Assembly (NCBI GenBank): GCA_033558025.1
Contig: JAUCEF010000008.1
Span: 186,001-250,000, forward strand
Length of the DNA: 64,000 bases
Origin: Phytophthora sp. 'mugwort'
Taxonomy: Eukaryota > Oomycota > Peronosporomycetes > Peronosporales > Peronosporaceae
Direction: 5' to 3'
Below are positions 56,115 through 64,000 of the stretch, piece by piece. The translations under genes were made by a program, and so were the position numbers. How positions within the stretch are numbered: position 1 is the stretch's first letter; the number at the start of each line of letters is the position of its first letter. The notes beneath the pieces are model-generated. The model was not told the DNA's origin. It ran no database searches and worked only from the letters and a program-made list of their open reading frames with translations.

Positions 56115-56936
56115 CAAGATGAAACCGTATGAAGATCGAGTTATTGAATACTTCGATAGCGTGCGCGAAGAAGGGAGATTCAAATGCTATTTCACTGTCA
56201 AAGCATCGACGAGGTTTTGAAGGATTACCCAAACATCAATGGCCAGACGTCTTGGGTGTTTCGCTTTATTAATCGCTATTCGAAAAATGTCGGAAACGAC
56301 ATTTTAACTGGAGAAATCTCAAGTACTGGAGGCTATGAGAGGTCTGAGGGGGAGGGGGGGGATATATTTGCCTTTTTCCTGCTGATCTCAACAGTTTACT
56401 TCCAGGCCAGTATCTGACGGAAACAGTGCTAGACTACTTCGTTCATCGATACATGAAATCAATTCCTGGAATTGTGTGCACGTGGGTCAGATCTGTATGG
56501 ATCGATTGAGCTAGAATGAAGAACGAAGAAGACTGCAATAGGTGGGTCGTTCAACTGAGCAGCGTATCCGTACGTTGTCTTAATTGTTTCTGGAGTAAAC
56601 CACTACAGTATTCTTGTCGTGGAGAATGCACTGCAAAAGGCGGCTAGAGAAATGTTCCACATTAATAGCCTGAGAGGTGCCCACGACTCGGCTTATGTGT
56701 TCAATATGATGAAATGGTATCTTGGCAAAGAACGAAAAACAATGCGAGCATTTCACCGAACAGCACGTGGGGCGCTGGCGGTTTTGATACCAAACCGCAA
56801 TAACCAAACTGCGTCGACTGTGGTATCTATGTGCTGCACTACATGGAGAAGATTTCAAACGACATTGTGCAGCTACAAGAAAAGGCAACAACGCTGGTTC
56901 CGTCAGCTAAGGCTAGTTTAGCCACGTGGACGTCTT
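56115..56936 (+). pseudogene. Ulp1-type (C48) cysteine protease domain, degenerate
   Basis: Plus-strand remnant of a Ulp1/SENP-like protease. A basic N-terminal helix (YEDRVIEYFDSVREEGRFKC, 56127) and VFRFINRYSKNVGNDIL precede the protease. QYLTETVLDYFVHRYMKSIP (56402) corresponds to the first protease helix. GVNHYSILVVENALQKAARE (56592) carries the catalytic His. After a stop, PNCVDCGIYVLHYMEKISND (56801) carries the catalytic Cys in the canonical DCG context. Frameshifts and stops separate these blocks. It is related in type to the Ulp1 tail of the neighbouring MULE but on the opposite strand. No transposase part was seen with it. An arginine/glutamine-rich frame (55877-56083) lies just upstream. 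Confidence 0.65.
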
Positions 56937-57049
56937 AATTTCAGTGGCGGATCCGCAGACTGGTACCGCTCTGTATTGTACAAGATGATTGTCAAAGCGG
57001 CCAACGAAGAGAAGAAAAGAAGCAACTTAGGATAACTTACGAGCAAAAG

Positions 57050-57940
57050 AACATCCCACACTGTTTGCTACGCACCTCTGTCGAATCGCCTGTGGCTCCA
57101 CGGTCTGACAGCCTGCCGGCCTCCCTGCCGGGAGGTACCACGTCGTCTTGGGGGGTTTCAGCGGCGCAGCGAGCACGGGGGTGCGAGGTGGGGGTCTTGA
57201 GCAGCTATTGCGCGTAGTTAGAGGTCTTGTCGGCGCCATGTGCTCGCTCAGGGGCCGGCGAATCGTGCGCGTTGAGTTCTTCGGCGATTTCATTTTATCA
57301 GCAAAACTGCCTCGCGTATAAATTTGCGTGGTCCACATCATAGTCGGCCGTGTTGGCCAGTGTCGGCAATTCTTACGCTATGGCTATACCGTTGAATAAA
57401 TGACGCCAACAAGTAAAATACCTGCGAATGTGTGGTAAGTTGTGCCTCCAACACAACCACATACCATCACATATTGGACAATTCCTGGACTTTTCTTACA
57501 AGAGCATGTGGCACCAGGTTCCGTCAAAATAGAGGCTGTCACAGGCAGTGTGCGAGGCGCGAGTGGTGTTGCGTCTTACGGCTGGGACTGCAGTTGCGCA
57601 TAGGCAGGCCCACCTACTGGGGACCAAAACTATTATAAACCCACCGCCGCGTATTAATACACTCGACGACAGATTCGATCAGCCATCCACGTTGAGCAAC
57701 GTAATTCACTCGATTTTACGAGTTTGCGAGCGCTTTTTAAGTATGGTAGAGCCCTTATTAAGAACAGGGAGGGGCTCGTGTTAACGCGTGATTTCGCTGT
57801 CGTTGGGGTGGCTAGCATACGACGTGATGCTTTTCCACTGCGACAAATTAGATCAGCCAAGAGCACCCATAAAAAACACAAGTATAAAAGAATGATGGTA
57901 TAATCAGTAGTGTGTCTTGTTGCTTTTCTTATCAGGCACT
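57050..57940. other. gap without recognisable gene
   Basis: A Pro/Arg-rich minus-strand frame (57027-57341) and a minus-strand frame with a hydrophobic start (57654-57881, MCFLWVLLADLICRSG) have no further family features. Probably repeat debris. Confidence 0.4.
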
Positions 57941-57946
57941 TCAGCG

Positions 57947-58330
57947 CATCTACGAGACATTGACTCCGTAAGTGAGACTAACAAGGCAATGGGGGATAGA
58001 CTTCCAAGCCTCAAGCAGTGCTGCCTTCAACGGAAGCACGCTATTGTACTGTTTTCCATTAAGGTAAACCCGCCTACTCATTATCGACCACACGTTCTCT
58101 ATAGGGTTTAGATCCGGAGACTTGGACGGCCAGTCGAGCACCTTGAGTTCCTGCTCCGCGAAGAAGTCCGTAGTGCACTTTGAGGTATGAATGTTAGCGT
58201 TGTCCTGCTGGTAGATAAGAATCTACCCCGTAGTTTAGGTGAGCAAAGGGGACGAGATTCTCGGAGACCGTATACATGTAGTCGTATGGGCCTTCCACTT
58301 CCTCTAGCCTCCGCTGCTCTTCCTTCTCCG
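57947..58330 (-). pseudogene. Tc1-like transposase C-terminal fragment
   Basis: An open minus-strand frame from about 58220 to 57947 contains LIYQQDNANIHTSKC (second catalytic Asp), then VLDWPSKSPDLNPIENVWSI (final Glu), and ends SLTYGVNVS. The spacing is the Tc1 type. A shifted piece upstream (TVSENLVPFAHLNYG, near 58240) may be earlier transposase sequence. The N-terminal half and the ends of the element are missing. Sequence differs from the element at 41705-43269, so it is another family. Confidence 0.75.
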
Positions 58331-59420
58331 CTTCTCTCTTCCTTCCTCCGCTTCGCTTTCCCCCGTCACTTCCACACTCTTCACGTCCCCGAGCAAGCGG
58401 GAGCTTGGCCAAAACAAGAGAAAGCCAGAAGTATGCGCTACGTACAACCCAAAAAGGCAATTTTGGATCTCGGTTAGATCCGAAAGTGCCCGGCTCCAAT
58501 ATTTTGGGCAAAATGTTTGTTGGCCACGGTTGCAGCAAGCATTTACTACGTTATATGATATTGGCTTTATGGTTAACTGGAAGCACACCGAAAGCATTCC
58601 TTGTACTTGCTTTAATGGGAAGTTAGTGCACTTGCTTCAATGGGCAAGGGCAATGCAGCGTTTTTGGTTTCCATGTTACGCGCGTATTAGCTTTCATCTC
58701 GTGCAATCTGGTGAAATTCAGGAATTATCCGCTGCACTAAACGGTAATTTGGGTTGCTTAAATGTAGTTTCAAGTAGATCGCAATTCGCATGGAACTTTC
58801 TTTCAGCTTCACGTTGTAAATCCAAGAAAATACTTTCGCGTCGTCGCGAAGCCAACTCAAACCTAGGATCTACTGTGTTAATGCACGAATAAGACAACCA
58901 GTTGACCCGTCGTTTATCTACACCGTACAATTTCAATCAAATTGAACGATCAGCCTTAACCCTTTTTTCACTACCACAAAATGATTAGAGGTCCGCCTGG
59001 TACCTGTACCTTGGCCAATGACCTTGCATAGGTACAAAAAAAACAGAGCGGCCAGCGATTATCCACGTCGAATCTGACATTTGCTCGCAAAGTCAGCCCA
59101 CGGTACTGCTTGAAAAAATTGAAATTTCAAACAAAGGGAGATGATCACTGCTGCGGCGCCCCACGGGCACGCAGCTACTGAGACGATGCGCCGTGTGAAT
59201 TGGTGCGGTACGGCCAGGACATCATTGGCAGCAGGCTACGGATGTTAGCATTCGGACACAAGCGGCTCACCTCTCGACGCATAAAGAAACGCTGTATCAG
59301 CTGTACTATTACAAGCGGAACGGGCGCTTATGCAAGACGGCGCGGATCGACCTATCGCTATGTATGGAGAAACAGATAACGCACCTGAACAACACTATTA
59401 GGTACTTCCCCGTTTTATTT
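58331..59420. other. gap without recognisable gene
   Basis: A purine-rich minus-strand stretch near 58300-58380 and short frames on both strands are seen, none with family features. The right end would contain the 3' flank of piggyBac D. Confidence 0.4.
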
Positions 59421-59428
59421 AGCTATCG

Positions 59429-60930
59429 TTATGGCAGTTGAGGCTCATCTAGATACGTATTGGTTTTGTTTTTCTTTAGGCGCGTGTGCACAAGTGCAAC
59501 ACCTGACGCTGCCGCGCAGACAGCGTCGAGGGCCGAACGGACGGTGACTGAGGTGGAAATGAGAGCATCACGGTAGTGGAACGCGCTGAAGCAAGCCACA
59601 TGAAACCCTCGGTGGCAACCGGTGCAGCCAAAAAGAGCCTTCTTTGAGAATCCCCGCAGCAAACAGAGATAACATGTGAGCTTGCCCGTGGAGTGCTGCT
59701 TCGAGTTGGGTGTAATAGCATGGAGGATTTCGTCGGCCCCTACTAGTTATTGTATCGGCGTGTTGGGAGTCGCTTGGCGTTGGCGTTTTTTCTCCAGTCG
59801 TGCTCGCTGTACCGCTGTCAGCTTTTCGGCCACTCGCCGTATGAAGTCGCGTAGTTTGATCCGTTTTGCTGCTGATCCTGCGACGTTTTTGAAGAGAGAA
59901 AATGCATTGATAAGAGCTAGATCCAATGCCCATGTCAAAAATATGCATCGATAGTCTCTTCTCCTTGCGTCGGATCGGGGTTGTGCTCCGGAGCTGGTCA
60001 ACTTTGTCGACACCTTTCATAAACAGATTGTAACCAACTATCATTGCGGGTACTTAAAACGTTTTGCGGTGCATCACTTGTTCTCCGGTCCAGCGGCGAA
60101 GAGGTGAAAGCTCACGGCAAAGTCGTACGGCGTCCAGCGTTTCGCCCCGAAGCACGCGCTGCGACAGCGTACCGGATAAATCGTTTGTATAGAAGATAAC
60201 AGTCATCTTATCGCGGAATACGATGTAGCCGGCGTTAGCTGCTATTGTTATCGGCGCAATGTACGGTGTTTGTCGGTGCGGAGGTAGATTTTTCTGTGCG
60301 TGATTACGCTTTTGTTGAAGCTTCTCCCAGCCAACCGGCACATCAACCGCTCCAACGAGGTCCCAGCATCGCCTTGCCGCTGTGTCAATTCTGGCTTTTG
60401 CAGCCTCTAGCTGCTAGCATTCCACTTACCTTGCAATGATATCCTTACTGTATCTAGCATCCGCATTTCACCTCGGCGAATGACAAGAGAGTGTTGGCTA
60501 AGTTGTGCCGTGTGTAGAAATTATCACAAACAAGCAAACGGTGGCAGTTCAGCGCCGCGTGCGTCTTTATCAGGTGGCCACACATCGCCAACCATAACGC
60601 CCTCGCGGCTTTTCGTGCGATCGGGATATCCACACGCTCCAGCGTCCTAAACAGTGCGGATCTGAGCGCCGGAACGTCCACATATCGCTCGGCTGAGCGG
60701 TTGTGGACGTGTTTCCGGCAGTCGCCCTCGTTCGATTGCCAGATCCATTATCCCACACTGAGTATACATATAGACTCTCCCACCTCACAACCGCACAAAA
60801 TCGAACTCGGTATTTGTCGGGCTTCGATGGCATGAACGTCTTCGCCGTGGCGTGCGCTTTCATGCGCACAGTATTTTCATCTAGACTCACTGCTCCAACG
60901 GGTACAGCAACTGCTGCAAATTTCTCCTAT
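59429..60930 (-). pseudogene. piggyBac-type transposase, degenerate (piggyBac D)
   Basis: Minus-strand DDE_Tnp_1_7 remnant of a family distinct from A-C. In order: GAVSLDENTVRMKAHATAKT (60890; first acidic position), FMPSKPDKYRVRFCAVVRWE, SALFRTLERVDIPIARKAAR, HRLLVCDNFYTRHNLANTLL (60540; second Asp), AANAGYIVFRDKMTVIFYTN (60220), AMIVGYNLFMKGVDKVDQLR (60040; third Asp), and a C-terminal Cys-rich ribbon (FGCTGCHRGFHVACFSAFHY, 59630) ending before a stop at 59429. Some frames are long, but stops and shifts remain. Its N-terminal third is missing and is replaced by hAT-like sequence at 60927. Confidence 0.8.
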
Positions 60931-61735
60931 ATTTGTCCAAGGTCGAGAGTGATATAGGAAACAAATTCTAGGAATCCTTCATCTTCAACCATGATCAGTG
61001 GTCGAAAGTGTGCCGCAATCCACCGTGCCAACAACACGTTAACGCGCTCCGGCTGTTCAGCAGCGATTTCTCGAGTTTTATCAGCAACTTCATCAAATGA
61101 TGAGGCTCGGGCGCGCGCAAGTCTTGCTGCTTTTGCTTGACGTTCCCGTTCTTCATACTCGATGATCTCAGCGCTGTGGTACTTGTTCATGCGAGAAGTA
61201 ACTTGTGGTTTGAGGTCTCAAAATATATTGACCGCTTACATTCTTGCAAAAGGCGAACATTGCATGTCTGTTCTCAACCTCTGAGTCCGAAAGGTACCAA
61301 CAATCAGGGTGAACAAAGAGAGCAACAAACAGCCACAACACCGGCTTGAGCTGGCGTTTGACCGGAAACAGTCGAGGTGGATTGACAGCGAAACGAACTC
61401 TAACTCCACCCACATCACGACAGGTATCTGCTAGATTCGACTTTGGGTCGCGGTGAGGTGGGGAGATGAATTCGGAAGAGGATCGGTGTTTGAACTGGAC
61501 GTTTGGTCCTGATTTGAGCGGTTATCCAGATTACTGTTCAACCCGTTCATATGCGACCGAGTATCAGCACTTGGACGAGCACCAGCTTGCACGGATCGCG
61601 GGCTAGTAGTCGTCCCTCGACGTTGCTGGTGAGACTCGGAGGACAGCTTGGATTCGGCGCTTGGCACTCGGGATCAGCCTGCGGTGTTTTAGATGCGCTG
61701 CGTAGCTGATAGCGACAGGGTTGACGCTCACTCAA
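60927..61735 (-). pseudogene. BED-finger hAT-like N-terminal fragment
   Basis: Minus-strand piece. A low-complexity Ser/Thr/Asn-rich start (MSERQPCRYQLRSASK near 61735) precedes a BED-type finger: LFVHPDCWYLSDSEVENRHA, MFAFCKNVSGQYIL (C-x2-C-like) and, after a frameshift, HMNKYHS-type histidines (61260-61170). Next comes a charged coil (YEERERQAKAARLARARASS), then VLLARWIAAHFRPLIMVEDE and GFLEFVSYI, the conserved hAT segment before the catalytic domain. The hAT catalytic core does not follow; piggyBac D sequence starts within about 20 bp. Confidence 0.6.
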
Positions 61736-61783
61736 TGGAGTCTGAAAGTCGCGGATCGATCGGGTCTGAGTCCTTGAATGATG

Positions 61784-61848
61784 AGCACGAGTGAAAGCAC
61801 GAGTGAAAGCACGAGTGAAAGCACGAGTGAAAGCACGAGTGGAAGCAC
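61784..61848. repeat. 12-bp tandem repeat, about five copies
   Basis: The unit GCACGAGTGAAA is repeated head to tail with one variant copy (GTGGAA). Confidence 0.9.
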
Positions 61849-61849
61849 T

Positions 61850-62171
61850 ACTTGGTGTCTTGGGAAACAGTCAAAGGCATTTGTATGCCACCGCTAGGTC
61901 GATGAGCGTGTGGGTTTGTCTCCTGGAAAACAGGATCAGGGGGTTGGAGCTCATCCATTGCCTTCTGTAAGTGAGCAGCACGCGGTTTGCTGCCCTCATA
62001 AGATCCAGGATGATTTTATTTGGTGTTTGTAAGGTGGAGGTAAATGGAGGCATAGGAGGTGAAAGCAGGTACTGGAGGTTCTTGCAGGATGTCAACGGGG
62101 ATGTATGTTAAGGGAGGCTAACTTAACTGAGACGACAGCTCTAGTTAAGTTCGGCTTTAGCTGGTCAATCA
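61850..62171. other. upstream region of the ankyrin gene
   Basis: No gene is recognised here. It separates the 12-bp repeat from the ankyrin frame and probably held its promoter. Confidence 0.35.
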
Positions 62172-64000
62172 GTGAAGGCGATTTTCTCGGAAAAATTAAA
62201 TGGTGGCTTGCCGGCTTTTTGTTTACACGGTCTCATATACAAACACAGGCGACGACCTGGAGACTGTGAAGTGGCCAACAAAGACCAAGATGTAAGCGAT
62301 GTCAATAGAAACGCCAAATGTAACGAAGAACCCGAGGCAGAAGCTTTTGAAGTCGATGAAAATGAAAGCAGCAATGAAAACGAAGAGGAGGACGGCATGA
62401 CACTGCAAGTTGCGTGTATGAACGGCGATTTAGAAATGATTCAGGAATTTCCAAAGCATGGGTCCGAAATCAACGCAGAGGATGAGAGGGAGATACTCCA
62501 TTTGGTTGTGCGGCGGAATATTGGTCATGCAGATATTGTGAGTGAACTACTGGAAATGGGTGCATCAATTGACTTGGGCAATGCTGATGGGTGGACAGCA
62601 CTCATGCGCGCTTCAGAAGAAGGACACACTGACGTCGTTCAATTGCTCTTGGAGCACGGAGCCGAAGTCGACAAACTGGGACCAATAGAGTCTCGGCTTT
62701 AATTCCCGCGTGTGAGTCTGGAAGTATTGAAACAGTCGAAATGCTTCTCAAACATGGCGCGTTGGTCAATTTAATTGATGAAGAAGGTGATAGTTCTCTT
62801 CTAGTTGCTGCTACCAATGGACATGTGGATGTAGTCAAATTACTACTGGAGAATGGTACGAGTATCAACGTGGTGAACAACGAAGGCTGGACGGCGTTTC
62901 TAAGCGCTTGCTCGAACGGTCATGACGGCATTGCGAGGCTCTTGTTGGAAAAGAAGGCAGCAACTGACACGAAGCTTCCAAATGGATTCACAGCTCTCCA
63001 CGTTACAGCTGAAGGTGGACATACTGTTGTTTCCAACCTATTGATTGAGAATGGTGCATTGGTTGACCAGACTGACCGACTTGGCGACAGTCCGCTCATC
63101 ACAGCAGCCGAGAATGGCCAAACGGATATGGTTCGATTTCTGTTGGAACGTGGCGCTTCAGTTGACTTGGTGAATTTTTCGGGTTGGACTGCTCTAATGA
63201 GTGCATCGGAGAAAAACCACACAGATGTGGTGGCTTTATTGCTGGAGGAAGGAGCAAACGTCACTAGGCAATATGCAGGCGGCCACACTGCACTTAGCGT
63301 CGCGTGTGAAAATGGAAGTCTTGATGTTGTTCGTCTCCTTGACGCTGGAGGTGCGGAGATTAACATCAGGAACTCATTTCGTGCTACTCCATTATGTCTC
63401 GCAGCCGAGAATGGGCACGAAGCGGTAGTGAGCTTTCTAGTCGAAAAGGGGGCATTGGTGTATGTGTGTAACTACCGTGGCTATACTCCACTCATGCATG
63501 CTTCACAAGAAGGCCACGAAGGCGTCATATCGGTGCTGCTGGAGAATGGAGCAGCTATTGACAAGCAGCTTCCAAATGGATTCACTAGTCTTTTGATCGC
63601 ATGTGAATGCGGTCGATTGGGGGCTGTAAAGCTTCTTGTCGACCAGAGCGCCTCTATAAACGGTAGATGATGATTGTGACAGTGCTCTTAATACCGCTGC
63701 GGGTAAGGGACATCTCGATATTTGAGGTTTCTTCTTGAGAATGGCGCATCGACAGAGTTGGCGAATAATGCGGGCTGGACCCCCTTTATTAAGGCAACTG
63801 AACAAGGCTACGTGAGCGTGGTAAAGGCCTTGCTAAGTCGAACATGCCGAGCAATCAGTGAATCTACAGCTTCCCACAGGGGCCACTGCACTGAATATTG
63901 CGTGTGAGCATGGCCAACTGGATATTACCGTGGCGCTCGTGAATCGTGGAGCGTCGATTGAACTGGCGGATAACGAAGGATGTACGTCCTTGATCACGGC
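62172..64000 (+). pseudogene. ankyrin-repeat protein, frameshifted, runs off the window
   Basis: An acidic N-terminus (residues 40-75, rich in Glu, Asp and Asn) is followed by tandem 33-residue ankyrin repeats with cores such as GWTALMRASEEGHTDVVQLL and GDSSLLVAATNGHVDVVKLL. The main open part (62741-63670) holds about nine repeats. Breaks: a frameshift at about 62670-62690 (the missing link reads NRVSALIPACESGSIETVEM in another frame), a second near 63660-63725, and another near 63835, after which repeats resume (TALNIACEHGQLDITVALVN) to the right edge. Repeats mediate protein binding; no catalytic domain is seen in the visible part. Three frame breaks suggest a decaying gene, though sequencing error could explain some. 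Confidence 0.8.

Noticed and set aside
57654..57881. Minus-strand frame with a hydrophobic start, considered as a secreted effector
   Set aside because: The hydrophobic stretch is short and followed by no RxLR or other effector motif; it lies in repeat debris.

Overview
The window looks like a transposon-rich stretch of an oomycete nuclear genome, most likely Peronosporales (Phytophthora or a relative). The evidence is spliceosomal introns inside transposase genes, a CCDC93 orthologue (a eukaryotic endosomal-sorting subunit), and decayed piggyBac, hAT, MULE-Ulp1, Tc1/mariner, copia and gypsy copies of the kinds that crowd oomycete genomes. No rRNA gene, CRISPR array, prokaryotic operon or virus was seen. 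Family calls come from reading motifs by eye; no database was searched.

Only three long undamaged reading frames look like resident genes: a nuclear-looking protein with a small Cys/His cluster (28267-29484, minus), a seven-pass membrane protein (39061-40302, plus) and CCDC93 (44953-46902, minus). They are intronless and separated by transposon debris. A decaying ankyrin-repeat gene runs off the right edge (62172-64000, plus).

Layout: 1-5460 holds copia remnants in both orientations with a mariner-like element between two of them. 8507-10850 is piggyBac A (minus), interrupted by a 47-bp-arm hairpin and a 20-G run. 11091-17267 is a nearly delimited piggyBac B (plus) whose body also holds a SANT plus DOT1-like methyltransferase pseudogene. 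17275-19800 holds MULE and ABCG-transporter scraps. 20.8-23.2 kb has a tRNA-like sequence, an unrecognised decayed coding locus and a GC-rich block. 23612-28043 is piggyBac C, with an inverted internal segment, a GATC-rich insert and a clear intron. 31.7-35.3 kb carries an unclassified transposase-like gene with GQNK and GHS motifs. 35430-37191 is a hAT element with an intron. 41705-43269 is a Tc1-like element with about 205-bp terminal inverted repeats and TA duplications. 48.1-52.5 kb holds two gypsy elements meeting abruptly near 50280. 53.1-57 kb has two Ulp1-protease modules, one in a MULE. 59429-61735 is a piggyBac D remnant joined to a BED-finger hAT-like N-terminus.

Apart from the three intact genes the parts do not form a working pathway. 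The best leads are the piggyBac B unit with its chromatin-type cargo and palindromic subterminal repeats, the transposase introns, the GQNK transposase family, the hAT-piggyBac junction, and a frame (31771-32748) whose two stops each lie in a 33-bp GT...AG segment.
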